Source: Fontisubflavum oceani
Lineage (GTDB): Bacteria > Pseudomonadota > Alphaproteobacteria > Rhodobacterales > Rhodobacteraceae
DNA: 64,000 nucleotides
Assembly: GCF_030407165.1 (NCBI RefSeq)
Contig: NZ_CP129111.1
Location: forward strand, 2,604,001-2,668,000
Direction: 5' to 3'
Below the pieces are notes generated by a model. The model had not been told where the DNA came from. It saw nothing but the letters and a program-made list of their open reading frames with translations, and ran no database searches. The number at the start of each line of letters is the position of its first letter. Position 1 is the first letter of the stretch. The position numbers and the translations under genes were made by a program. Shown here piece by piece: positions 44,877-53,866 of the stretch.

Positions 44877-47863
44877 TCAGAAGTCCATTCGGAACCCTGC
44901 CGAAAGGCGTAGGCCCCGATTGTCCGAGGAGGCACCGCCCAGAGCGGTTCGGTAGCTGGCCTCACCATAGAGCGACTGCCCCGGGGCAAGCTGCAAATCG
45001 CCGCCAATGCCGATTTCGGCCCAGGTCGACTCCGCCTCTGCCGACAGATCGGCACCAGCGACATTTGTGGTCTGCGCGCCGGACAGGTCATGCCAGATAT
45101 TGCCAATGGCATTGAACTGACCACGGTCGGTGACCTCCGTTTCATAGGCCAGACCAAGCCGGGTCACCAAGGTGTCATTGGTTCCTGGGTCCACCGCATT
45201 GCCGTCCTCATCGGTCATAGCGTCGCCATCGACCATGCCCCATATCATCTGCGCTTGCGGGGTCAGCGTGCCGCCGCCAGCAAGGGTGATGCGCTGCCCG
45301 ATCTCGGAGCTGATTGCCAGAGCCTGGCTGTCATGTCCGGTTGCGAGGGTGCCGGCGGCCGACGAGGCGATATCACTGGAGATCCAGTTCGCTTGACCTT
45401 GGAAATCGAGATACAAGCCTGTGCCACTGAACCAGGTGCCGGTCGCCCCGATCCCATAGCCATCGGCGTCAATCTGGCCTGTGCCACTCGCGCCGCTCAT
45501 ATCGGCGGAAATCTGACCATATTGCATGGTTGCCCCGATAACCCAACGGCCGATGCCATTGGTTTCCAGGTCGAAATCCGCCCCGGCTTGCAGACCGGTC
45601 TGGGTGCTTTCATAGCTGATGCCGTCGTCGGAAGAGGAGGGGGTCGTGTCCAAACGATCGCCAACAAAGCGCACCCACAGCTCTTGGCCTTCTATAGACG
45701 ACCGCTGGCGCACACGCTGCTGCATGGTCGGCAAGCTGTTGAACCCGGCAAGAACCAGGGGAAGGCCCTCATAGATCGCACCGGTGCTGCTGAGTTGACC
45801 GGTGGAGCGCAGATACCAATCCAGATCGGTTGTGTCCTGTTCCAGGTCATAGAGGAACGCGCCGCTGGCCACCGGGCCGGTCGCCAAAGCAAAGGCATCG
45901 GATGGCGATGCAAGCCCATCGGTATCCACAACAAGAATATCGTTACCGCTTGCTGTCGTCGTCGAGACATCGGCAATTTCAATCGACGTCACGCCCGACA
46001 CAGCGCCCTGAACCGTCAGGGTATCTGCGGTGTCAGCGGCAAAATCGACATCGATCAAAAGCCGACCGCCGCCAGTGTAGTCGCCAGATACGGTCACTGT
46101 ATCAGCGGCGGTACCGTTCTGAAGTGTAACTGTTCCCGCGTTGGTTAGGTTGCCACCATCAAATATGCCAGCACCTCCGAAGGTAAACAGGTCGCGAACA
46201 AAAGAAAGGGTGCCGCCAACATCGACCGTTGTTGTGCCAGCCGTCATCCCGAAGTTGTCCAACGTTATGGCTGAGCTTGCACCGATAACGACCTGTTCCC
46301 AGTTGTCGATATTCCCCCCCCAAGCGATCCACTGGATCCCACAAAGGTTAGGACGTCAACAGAGCCATCCGTGGCGTCGATGTCATCACCACCATTAAAC
46401 TCCGCATCCGTGTCAAAGCTCCCGCCAGCGAAGGTCAAGTTGTCAGAACCGTCACCTAGGCTGATATCACCGGCAACCGAGGCGCCCGTGTTAACAAGTG
46501 TCTGTGAATTGCCGCCATCATTTGAAATGGCAAACCCTCCGCTGCCGCCTCTGACATCGGCACCCGTGTTCAATGTGATGGTGGCAGTGGTCCCGCCCGT
46601 CCCTGTGAGAGTGCGGATGCCGTCACCATTTTGGGACGTTCCGCCGGTTACGGCGTCGCTGACCGTAATGGTCAAAGCACCCGACCCATCGTTGGTCGCT
46701 GAGATACCGTGTCGTCCACCGGTCACGTCGCCAGAGACGTCGATCTCCATTGCTCCCGTTGCAGCAGTCGTGTTGTCGGCGATAATGCCATCGGAGTTGC
46801 TCGCCACCGTGCCAGACGTGACAACTCTTGTGATGCCAGTTCCGTTGTTGAGTGCGTACACTCCCGAAGTGCCACCTGTCACATCGGTTGCGGAGATGGA
46901 TACATCGCCAGTGGTGCTGCCTTGATTGAAGGCAAAGATTCCGGATTGGCTGGTTCCTTCAACGGCGGCCGTGCTCACGATACTGATGTTGCCGCCATTG
47001 AGATTTTGAGCGCGAATGCCCTGGGCGCCACCGGTGACGGTGTCTGAGGTCTGGATCACAAGATTTCCGTCATCATTCTGGGTCGCATTGATCGCATAGT
47101 TGCCGGTACCAATGACCTGACCACCGGTCGTGATCGTGAGGTCATTCACGCCGACACTGTTCCCGTTAGTCGCCAAAATGCCATCACCGCCTGATGAAAC
47201 CGTTGTGCCCGCAGCTGTTGAGATCGTCATAGCCCCGGTGGCATTGTTTGCGTCAATGCCCCTTCCGCCAGTGGTTAGTCTGCCGGTGACATCTCCACCA
47301 GCATTGATCGTACTTCCCGCCCCAAGGCCGGTGTTGTTGAGGCTGATGCCATCAGAGTTCAGCCCGGTTATTGCACCAGTCGTCACAATTGCCACTTCGC
47401 CGGTGCTATTGCGAACGGAGAGGCCGGCATTTTGCCCCGTCACGGTCGAAGAATTTGCGTCGGTGAACGTGACACCGCCAGTGCCTTGAATATCGATACC
47501 GTTGATGATTCCGGTGCCGAAGCCACCAGAGTCGGTGCCCGTCGTTGTATCGTTTCCAAAACCAACGGCGGTCTCAACCGAGACTGCTCCGCCCGTGCCG
47601 ATCACCACCTCTGCATCTGAACCGCCGGCGTCAGCCGCGCCGGAGCAGGTAAAGACACCCGGCGACGTTTCAACGCAGGTGCCCGCGAACCCTGCGCCCG
47701 GGGACACCAAGACTGTTGGCACTGCCAAGCCTGTTGCCAGAGCCAGCGCCCCCAGGGAGCAGGACGACAGGAGCCGTCCGCCGGTTGGCGATATGGACGC
47801 GACCTTACCTTTCCACTTCGTCAGACGCCCGCTGGACGGACGCAATTGTACTGTGATCTTCAT
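44877..47863 (-). CDS. Autotransporter (type Va), copy 2 (apparent frameshift)
   Basis: A paralogue of the 41251-44232 protein, about 995 residues. It has the same extended signal region (SSGRLTKWKGKVASISPTGG; LALATGLAVPTVLVSPG), a passenger built of turns such as GDVTGRLTTGGRGIDANNATGA and TISTAAGTTVSSGGDGILATNG, and a C-terminal barrel ending LRLSAGFRMDF. The frame breaks at the run of eight C at 46314-46321. One more base gives SLGGGNIDNWEQVVIGASSA, matching WEQIAIGAGST in copy 1. AGGGGAG precedes the ATG. The break may be a sequence error or, in a surface protein, true phase variation at the homopolymer. Confidence 0.85.
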
Positions 47864-47932
47864 CGTAACTCCCCTTTCGCCTCAGTCTTTCAATCTTTTT
47901 TCGAGCCAAAATGCTCAGATTGATTAATTAGC

Positions 47933-47960
47933 TTTTTAACTGAAATCTTTTCAGTGTCAA
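47933..47960 (-). promoter_or_regulatory. Promoter of autotransporter 2
   Basis: On the minus strand TTGACA (47960-47955), a 16-base spacer and TAAAAA (47938-47933) lie about 70 bases before the start codon, as in copy 1. Confidence 0.65.
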
Positions 47961-48465
47961 TGAATGTTGCGGAAGGGCATGATGTAAGCGTTCATAAGTG
48001 ACGCCGATATGTTGGCGGGACGGCGGCACATAACCCGAAGCGCGTCAGGTCACCGGTTTCTCGCGCATAATAGACATTGCAACCCGATCTGACGATGCGC
48101 GGTAGCGGTCTTACGGGAGCGAGAACGCCTGCAATTAAGTTTATATAGAGAAATATCACTTTCGTGCGGTTGTATGGCGGAGTGGGGTGGGCATCTTCTG
48201 TCCCGAAATCGGACGACGATTTGATACGCCCGATAACCCGACTATCGGCGATGCTCTGATCGCCAAAGCGAGACATCTCGCAGAAGTTGGTCAGCACCTT
48301 AGGTCTATCAATAGCGGAATTAGATGTGATCAGGTCGACCCGAAAGCGCGGCCATAAAAAATACTTATGATTAAAAACGACCGACTGCGAACGGCATCGG
48401 TCGCAATAAGACCTTGTCGAGACGGTCGGGCCGCCAAAAGGCAAAGCCGGGTTCGTTTTCGAAGG
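47961..48465. other. Gap upstream of autotransporter 2, no gene seen
   Basis: No coding region, RNA or terminator was recognised between the autotransporter promoter and the tRNA gene. Part of the left end resembles the DNA upstream of copy 1, so it belongs to the duplicated unit. Confidence 0.45.
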
Positions 48466-48555
48466 TGGCGGAGAGACAGGGATTCGAACCCTGGGTAGGC
48501 TTGCACCCACAACGGTTTTCGAGACCGCCCCGTTCGACCACTCCGGCACCTCTCC
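48466..48555 (-). tRNA. tRNA-Ser (CGA anticodon)
   Basis: A class II tRNA with long variable arm. The 5' acceptor strand GGAGAGG pairs with TCTCTCC at the 3' end; the T arm has CAGGG-TTCGAAT-CCCTG; the anticodon loop CTCGAAA carries CGA (plus-strand 48519-48521), reading UCG codons. The CCA end is encoded. Confidence 0.95.
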
Positions 48556-48772
48556 GCGCTTAATCAGGGGTCGTGGAGCGGGGGAATAGCCGCAGCCGTG
48601 CGCCCGCGCAAGGGGGGTCTTGCCGACAAGTTTGCCGCCCGCGCCAATGCCGGACCGGCGGAGCTTCGCTCAACTCTTCGAGACGGGCGCGGTTTGGCAG
48701 TGGATTTCCTGCGCCCACTTGCCCATGTTTTAGAGAAAGACCGGGTCGTGACGGCCCCAATAAGGAGAGCCC

Positions 48773-49663
48773 ATGTTGCGTGCATTGCCATTCGCCACCT
48801 GCTTTGCTTTGAGTGTCATGGCCGGAGCCGCTTTGGCGCAGACCACGCCGGAGACACCGGTGGAGGCCCAAATTGCGCCGGGCAGTGTGATCGCGGCGGA
48901 GAACCCGGAGCTGTACACTTTGTTTCAGGCGATCGGGCTTTACGATGTGTTGGAAATCATGTCGATCGAGGGGATCGATTATGCCGATGATCTGGAAGCG
49001 GAGATGTTTCCGGGGCAGGGCGGGGCCGCCTGGCCCGCGATGGTTGCACAGACATACAGTCTCGAACGGCTGACACAGGATTTCGAAGCGGCCGTTCCAG
49101 AGGATGCATTCAGCGCCGATGACCTCACCACCCTGAACGCGTTTTTCGCAACCGAGATCGGGCGGCGCATCGTGGAAGGTGAGATCCTCGCCCGGCGCGA
49201 ATTCATCGACCCGGTTGTGGAAGAGGCCGCCAATATCGTGTTTCGCGAGGAACTGGCCGCCGAAAACCCGCGCATCGATCAATTGCGCGCCTTCAACGAC
49301 GCCAACGCCCTGGTCGACCTGAATGTGGCGGGCGCCTTGAACTCGAACTTCGCGTTCTATCGCGGGCTGGTGGATGGCGGTGCCTTTGACGTCGAATTGC
49401 CCGAGGATTTGATGTTGGCGGAAGTGTGGAGCCAAGAGCCCGAGATCCGCGCCGAAACGGAGCTTTGGCTCTTTTCGTATCAAATCGTCGCCTATGATGC
49501 GCTTAGCGATGCGGATATGGATGCCTATATTACATTGTCGGAGAGCCCCGCCGGGCGCGTGTTGAACCGCACACTATTTGCGGCCTTCGATGCGATGTTC
49601 GAGGCGGTCAGCTATGATCTGGGCGCGGCGGCGGCCTTGTTTGTCGCCGGCGAAGAAACCTGA
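48773..49663 (+). CDS. DUF2059 domain protein, secreted
   Basis: A 296-residue protein with signal peptide MLRALPFATCFALSVMAGAALA and a helical DUF2059 domain (LTTLNAFFATEIGRRIVEGEILAR is the typical region; a second similar segment near ITLSESPAGRVLNRTLFAAFDAMF). It is probably periplasmic; function unknown. AAGGAGAG precedes the start. Confidence 0.8.
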   Translation: MLRALPFATCFALSVMAGAALAQTTPETPVEAQIAPGSVIAAENPELYTLFQAIGLYDVLEIMSIEGIDYADDLEAEMFPGQGGAAWPAMVAQTYSLERLTQDFEAAVPEDAFSADDLTTLNAFFATEIGRRIVEGEILARREFIDPVVEEAANIVFREELAAENPRIDQLRAFNDANALVDLNVAGALNSNFAFYRGLVDGGAFDVELPEDLMLAEVWSQEPEIRAETELWLFSYQIVAYDALSDADMDAYITLSESPAGRVLNRTLFAAFDAMFEAVSYDLGAAAALFVAGEET

Positions 49664-49719
49664 GCCGCGCGGCGGGTCTGAGCCCTTGGTAAGGGGCCAG
49701 AAAACCGCTGCAGCATCGC

Positions 49720-49748
49720 TTGACAGCAGCGCGAGGCTCGGGCATACG
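49720..49748 (+). promoter_or_regulatory. Promoter of rplU-rpmA
   Basis: Consensus -35 TTGACA (49720-49725), 17-base spacer and -10-like CATACG (49743-49748), about 150 bases before rplU. This leaves a leader of about 140 bases for the ribosomal protein operon; a GC-rich folded region there may be a regulatory leader. Confidence 0.6.
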
Positions 49749-49895
49749 CAGGCCTCTGTGGCCGCGGGGATTACCTGCGGCGGTTTTGATTTGTCGAAGA
49801 TGTCCCGAGAGGGGCACGCAGCCCGAGGCGCGGTTTGATCCGCGAGAACACCTGAAGATGGGGGCCACAGGGCGCGGGGTAGAAGGAAGATGACG

Positions 49896-50585
49896 ATGTT
49901 TGCGGTCCTGAAGACCGGTGGCAAGCAGTACAAGGTGCAGTCCGGCGACGTTCTGCGCGTGGAAAAGCTGGCCGCAGCGGCGGGTGATACCGTCCAATTC
50001 AATGAGATTCTGATGCTGGGCGGTGATGCGCCTGTGCTGGGCACGCCGAATGTTGACGGTGCCGCGGTGCAAGCCACGGTGATCGACCAGATCAAGGGCG
50101 AGAAACTGATCCATTTCGTGAAGCGTCGGCGGAAGCATTCGTCGAAGCGCACCAAGGGTCACCGTCAGCAACTGACGCTGCTTCGGATCACCGACATTCT
50201 CGCCAAGGGTGGCGATAAGACCGGTGTGATGGCCGCAATCGGTGCCGGCTCGGCGCCTGCTGTTGCGGCGGAAGCGCCGAAGGCGAAAGCCAAACCCGCC
50301 GCGAAAGCCAAGGCGGAGCCGAAGGCCGAGGCCGCCCCGAAGAAAGCGGCGCCCAAGAAAGCTGCGCCGAAAGCCGAAGCGGCTGCGGGTGGCGACGATC
50401 TGAAACAGCTGTCGGGTGTTGGCCCGGCGCTGGAGAAGAAACTGCTGGCCGCTGGCGTCACAACCTTCGCACAGATTGCAGGTTGGACCGCGGACGATAT
50501 CGCTGCTATGGACGAGAAACTGTCGTTCAAAGGCCGGATCGAGCGCGAAGGCTGGGTCGAACAAGCGAAGAAATTGGCCGAGTAA
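49896..50585 (+). CDS. rplU: 50S ribosomal protein L21 with C-terminal helix-hairpin-helix extension
   Basis: The first 105 residues or so are ribosomal protein L21 (MFAVLKTGGKQYKVQSGDVLRVEKL; IDQIKGEKLIHFVKRRRKHS; RQQLTLLRITDI). They are followed by an Ala/Lys/Pro-rich linker (KAKAKPAAKAKAEPKAEAAP) and a C-terminal helix-hairpin-helix module (DDLKQLSGVGPALEKKLLAAGVTTFAQIA, about residues 165-229). This brings the protein to 229 residues, twice the usual L21. Such extensions occur in alphaproteobacteria; the role is unknown. The start at 49896 fits AAGGAAG six bases upstream, while ATG 49890 is too close. Confidence 0.93.
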   Translation: MFAVLKTGGKQYKVQSGDVLRVEKLAAAAGDTVQFNEILMLGGDAPVLGTPNVDGAAVQATVIDQIKGEKLIHFVKRRRKHSSKRTKGHRQQLTLLRITDILAKGGDKTGVMAAIGAGSAPAVAAEAPKAKAKPAAKAKAEPKAEAAPKKAAPKKAAPKAEAAAGGDDLKQLSGVGPALEKKLLAAGVTTFAQIAGWTADDIAAMDEKLSFKGRIEREGWVEQAKKLAE

Positions 50586-50597
50586 GGAGAGAGACAC

Positions 50598-50867
50598 ATG
50601 GCACATAAAAAAGCAGGTGGCTCCTCGCGCAACGGGCGCGATTCTGCCGGACGCCGGTTGGGCGTCAAGAAATTCGGTGGGGAACTTGTGATCCCCGGCA
50701 ATATCATCGTGCGTCAGCGCGGCACCAAATGGTGGCCGGGTGAAGGCGTGGGCATGGGCAAAGACCACACAATCTTTGCGACCGAACAGGGCCATGTCAC
50801 CTTTGCCAAGGGCTTCAAGGGTCGTACCTTCATTTCCGTCATGCCAGCTGCCGAGGCCGCTGAGTAA
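50598..50867 (+). CDS. rpmA: 50S ribosomal protein L27
   Basis: An 89-residue ribosomal protein with the family start AHKKAGGSSRNGRDSAGRRLGVKKFGG and GNIIVRQRGTKWWPGEGVGMGKDHTIFA. It lacks the N-terminal cleaved extension seen in Firmicutes. It is encoded 12 bases after rplU with a good AAGGAGAG site. Confidence 0.97.
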   Translation: MAHKKAGGSSRNGRDSAGRRLGVKKFGGELVIPGNIIVRQRGTKWWPGEGVGMGKDHTIFATEQGHVTFAKGFKGRTFISVMPAAEAAE

Positions 50868-50891
50868 CGTCGAACCTTATAGAAAATTTGG

Positions 50892-50920
50892 GGGGTCGGC
50901 GGAAACGCCGGCCCCTTTTT
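50892..50920 (+). terminator. Rho-independent terminator of rplU-rpmA
   Basis: Stem GGGGTCGGCG / CGCCGGCCCC (one G-T pair) with loop GAAA, followed by five T, 25 bases past the rpmA stop. Confidence 0.9.
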
Positions 50921-51031
50921 CATTATTTGGTTACTGCAAGTGGGAGACCCTTGCGACCACCCCCATCGATCGCCACCTGAGAAGGGAGGCAGGAGAAACA
51001 TAAGGGGATCTGTTTCGGAGGAGGAACAGGC

Positions 51032-51571
51032 ATGAGACAAGAAACCATCATCGCGCAGGCCGTGATCGACACGCCGCGTTTTGTGCTGCGCCCGATCCGC
51101 AAATCCGATGCGGGCCTGATGACAATGTATGCCTCGGATCGTCGGGTCGCCGATATGACCTCCTCGATCCCACATCCGCTGCCGCCCGGGACCGTCGAGC
51201 TGTTTATTACGAGCGCGTTGGACGCGGAGCGGACGGAGCATGTTTGGGTGATGGATGCCTCCGAAGATGGCGGCTCCGAGCTGTTGGGGGTGATCTCCCT
51301 CAAGCAGATGGATCGCAACCAGTCCGAGATCGGCTATTGGATTGCGCCGGGCATGTGGAACACGGGCCTCGCCTCAGAAGCGGTGGCCGCCCTCGTCGCG
51401 GCAAACCCGTTGGGCAACGCCACGATTTTCGGCAGCGTGTTTCAGGACAACCCCGCGAGCGCACGCGTTCTGACCAATGCCGGGTTCGACTATCTGGGCG
51501 ATGCGGAGGCGTTTTCCGTCGCGCGCGGCGCCAAGGTGGCAACCTGGACCTACCTGAAAAAGCTGCAATAG
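51032..51571 (+). CDS. GNAT acetyltransferase, RimJ/RimL-like
   Basis: A 179-residue acetyltransferase of the ribosomal-protein-acetylating branch. It has TPRFVLRPIRKSDAGLMTMYASDRRVADM at the start, LLGVISLKQMDRNQSEIGYWIAPGMWNTGLASEAVAALV (acetyl-CoA binding) and FGSVFQDNPASARVLTNAGFDYLG (motif B with the Asn/Ser/Arg residues). Its target is unknown. Confidence 0.85.
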   Translation: MRQETIIAQAVIDTPRFVLRPIRKSDAGLMTMYASDRRVADMTSSIPHPLPPGTVELFITSALDAERTEHVWVMDASEDGGSELLGVISLKQMDRNQSEIGYWIAPGMWNTGLASEAVAALVAANPLGNATIFGSVFQDNPASARVLTNAGFDYLGDAEAFSVARGAKVATWTYLKKLQ

Positions 51572-51658
51572 AGCACATCTGGGTCGGGGATGACTTGAGC
51601 CCCGGCCCAAACCTCTCTATCGCAGGGGCCGCGCGACCCGCGCCCGGAGCCTGAGCCG

Positions 51659-52693
51659 ATGAAATTCCTCGATCTAGCCAAAGTCTATATCCGTTCTGGC
51701 GGCGGCGGCGGTGGGGCTGTGTCCTTCCGGCGGGAGAAATACATCGAATATGGCGGGCCCGATGGCGGGGATGGCGGGCGCGGCGGCGATGTCTGGGCCG
51801 AAGCCGTCGATGGGCTGAACACGCTCATCGATTTCCGCTATCAACAGCATTTCTTCGCCAAGAACGGCCAGCCCGGTATGGGCAAGCAGCGGACCGGCAA
51901 AGACGGCGATGATATCGTGCTGCGCGTGCCGGTTGGCACCGAGATCCTAGAAGACGACGAAGAGACGGTGATTGCCGACATCACTGAGGTGGGGCAACGG
52001 GTGCTGCTGGCCAAGGGGGGCAATGGCGGCTTTGGCAACCTGCATTTCAAATCCTCCACCAACCAGGCGCCGCGCCGGGCCAATCCCGGGCTTGAAGGGG
52101 TTGAGCGGACAATCTGGCTGCGGTTGAAGCTGATTGCGGATGTCGGCCTCTTGGGGCTGCCCAATGCGGGCAAATCTACTTTTCTGGCGGCGACGTCGAA
52201 CGCACGCCCCAAAATCGCAGATTATCCATTCACCACACTACACCCCAATCTGGGGGTTGTCGGCGTCGACAATGCCGAATTTGTCGTGGCCGATATTCCA
52301 GGACTCATTGAGGGCGCGCATGAGGGCAGGGGGCTGGGCGACCAGTTCTTGGGCCATGTGGAGCGTTGCTCGGTGCTGCTGCATCTGGTTGATGGCACGG
52401 CCGAGGATGTGGCGGAGGATTACCGCACCATCATCCATGAGTTGGAAGAATATGGCGGCGATCTTGCATTGAAGCCGAGGGTGACGGCCCTGAACAAGAT
52501 CGACGCGCTGAGCGATGAGGAACGGGCTGAGAAACGCGCCGCTCTGGAAGCCGTCGCTGGACCGGTGATGGAGATGTCTGGTGTCGCCCGCACCGGCCTG
52601 GTCGATGTGCTGCGGACCGTGCGGGCGCAGGTCGATGCGGACCGCCTGAGGTTGCGCGCCGAAACTGAGGACCCCGGACCGTGGCGCCCCTGA
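51659..52693 (+). CDS. obgE: Obg/CgtA GTPase
   Basis: A 344-residue GTPase linked to 50S ribosome assembly and stress. The N-terminal Obg fold is glycine-rich (SGGGGGGAVSFRREKYIEYGGPDGGDGGRGGDVW). The G domain has GLPNAGKSTFLAATS, DIPGLIEGAHEGRGLG (Switch II) and NKIDAL. It lacks the long acidic C-terminal tail of some relatives. Its end overlaps the proB GTG start by 13 bases. Confidence 0.96.
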   Translation: MKFLDLAKVYIRSGGGGGGAVSFRREKYIEYGGPDGGDGGRGGDVWAEAVDGLNTLIDFRYQQHFFAKNGQPGMGKQRTGKDGDDIVLRVPVGTEILEDDEETVIADITEVGQRVLLAKGGNGGFGNLHFKSSTNQAPRRANPGLEGVERTIWLRLKLIADVGLLGLPNAGKSTFLAATSNARPKIADYPFTTLHPNLGVVGVDNAEFVVADIPGLIEGAHEGRGLGDQFLGHVERCSVLLHLVDGTAEDVAEDYRTIIHELEEYGGDLALKPRVTALNKIDALSDEERAEKRAALEAVAGPVMEMSGVARTGLVDVLRTVRAQVDADRLRLRAETEDPGPWRP

Positions 52694-53799
52694 CCCCCGA
52701 CCTGACCCAGGCCAAGCGCCTGGTGGTGAAAATCGGCTCGGCGCTTCTGGTCGACCGGGCCAGCGGTGCGCTGAGAGCCGATTGGTTGAAGGCTTTGGCC
52801 GAAGATGTGGCGCGGATCAAGGCGCGCGGCGCGGATGTGATCCTGGTTTCCTCCGGGTCGATTGCGCTCGGTCGCGGGGCATTGAGCCTGGGCGACGGCG
52901 CTTTGTCATTGGAGCAGGCGCAAGGCGCGGCCGCGGTCGGGCAAATCCGCCTCGCGCGCGCCTATGAGGAGGCGCTGGCGCCGCATGAGATCACCACGGC
53001 GCAAATTCTGCTCACCTTGGATGATAGTGGCGATCGGCGGCGCTATCTGAACACGCGGGCGACGCTTGGCGCGCTGCTGAGCCTCGGTGTGGTGCCAATT
53101 GTGAATGAGAATGACACGATTGCGACCGACGAAATCCGCTATGGTGACAATGACCGGCTGGCCGCGAACGTGGCGGTGATGGCGGGGGCGGATCAACTGG
53201 TGTTGCTCAGCGATGTGGACGGGTTCTATTCCGCCAATCCAGGTGAAGACCCGTCAGCCAAGCGGTTCGACCTGATCGAGGCGATCACGCCCGAGATCGA
53301 GGCGATGGCGGGCGATGCCGGTTCGGGCCTGTCCAAAGGTGGCATGAAGACCAAGCTGATGGCGGCGAAAACCGCGACGGTGGCGGGCTGCGCGATGGCG
53401 ATAACCGAAGGCTCGGTGGAGCGTCCGCTGAACGCGCTGGAGCACGGCGGCAAGGCCACCTGGTTCACCGCCACGCTCGATCCGCAAGCCGCGCGGAAAC
53501 GCTGGATTGCGGCGATGAAGCCGAAAGGCGTGCTGACGCTCGATGCAGGGGCTGTTGCGGCTCTGGGTCGGGGCAAATCGCTGTTGCCCGCCGGGATCAC
53601 CGGGGTCACGGGCAGCTTCAAACGGGGCGACCCGGTGGAGTTGGATGGCCCGGATGGGTCCCGACTTGGGCTTGGCTTGGCCCGCTATACCGCCGAGGAA
53701 GCGCGGGCGATTGCGGGGCATCATAGCCGCGAGATTGAACCGATCTTGGGCTATCCGGGCCGCGCGGCTCTGGTGCATCGCGACGACATGGTGCTCTGA
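52681..53799 (+). CDS. proB: Glutamate 5-kinase
   Basis: A 372-residue enzyme of proline synthesis that phosphorylates glutamate. The amino-acid-kinase domain (LVVKIGSALLVDRASG; VILVSSGSIALGRG; VPIVNENDTIATDEIRYGDND) is followed by a PUA domain (GVLTLDAGAVAALGRGKSLLPAGITGVTG). Translation starts at GTG 52681 inside obgE. Confidence 0.96.
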   Translation: MAPLTPDLTQAKRLVVKIGSALLVDRASGALRADWLKALAEDVARIKARGADVILVSSGSIALGRGALSLGDGALSLEQAQGAAAVGQIRLARAYEEALAPHEITTAQILLTLDDSGDRRRYLNTRATLGALLSLGVVPIVNENDTIATDEIRYGDNDRLAANVAVMAGADQLVLLSDVDGFYSANPGEDPSAKRFDLIEAITPEIEAMAGDAGSGLSKGGMKTKLMAAKTATVAGCAMAITEGSVERPLNALEHGGKATWFTATLDPQAARKRWIAAMKPKGVLTLDAGAVAALGRGKSLLPAGITGVTGSFKRGDPVELDGPDGSRLGLGLARYTAEEARAIAGHHSREIEPILGYPGRAALVHRDDMVL

Positions 53800-53866
53800 T
53801 CCGCTCTCTTTCCCCTGCGACCAATTCCGCCTATCCTAACCGCTCAGACCCGTCATGAGGTTCGCT

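Noticed and set aside
41251..47863. CRISPR or tandem DNA repeat array in the autotransporter region
   Set aside because: The repeats are protein-level beta-helix turns with diverged DNA; there are no identical direct repeats with unique spacers.
48598..48990. Plus-strand reading frame between tRNA-Ser and the DUF2059 gene
   Set aside because: It runs into the DUF2059 gene in another frame, starts without a ribosome site and shows no similarity.
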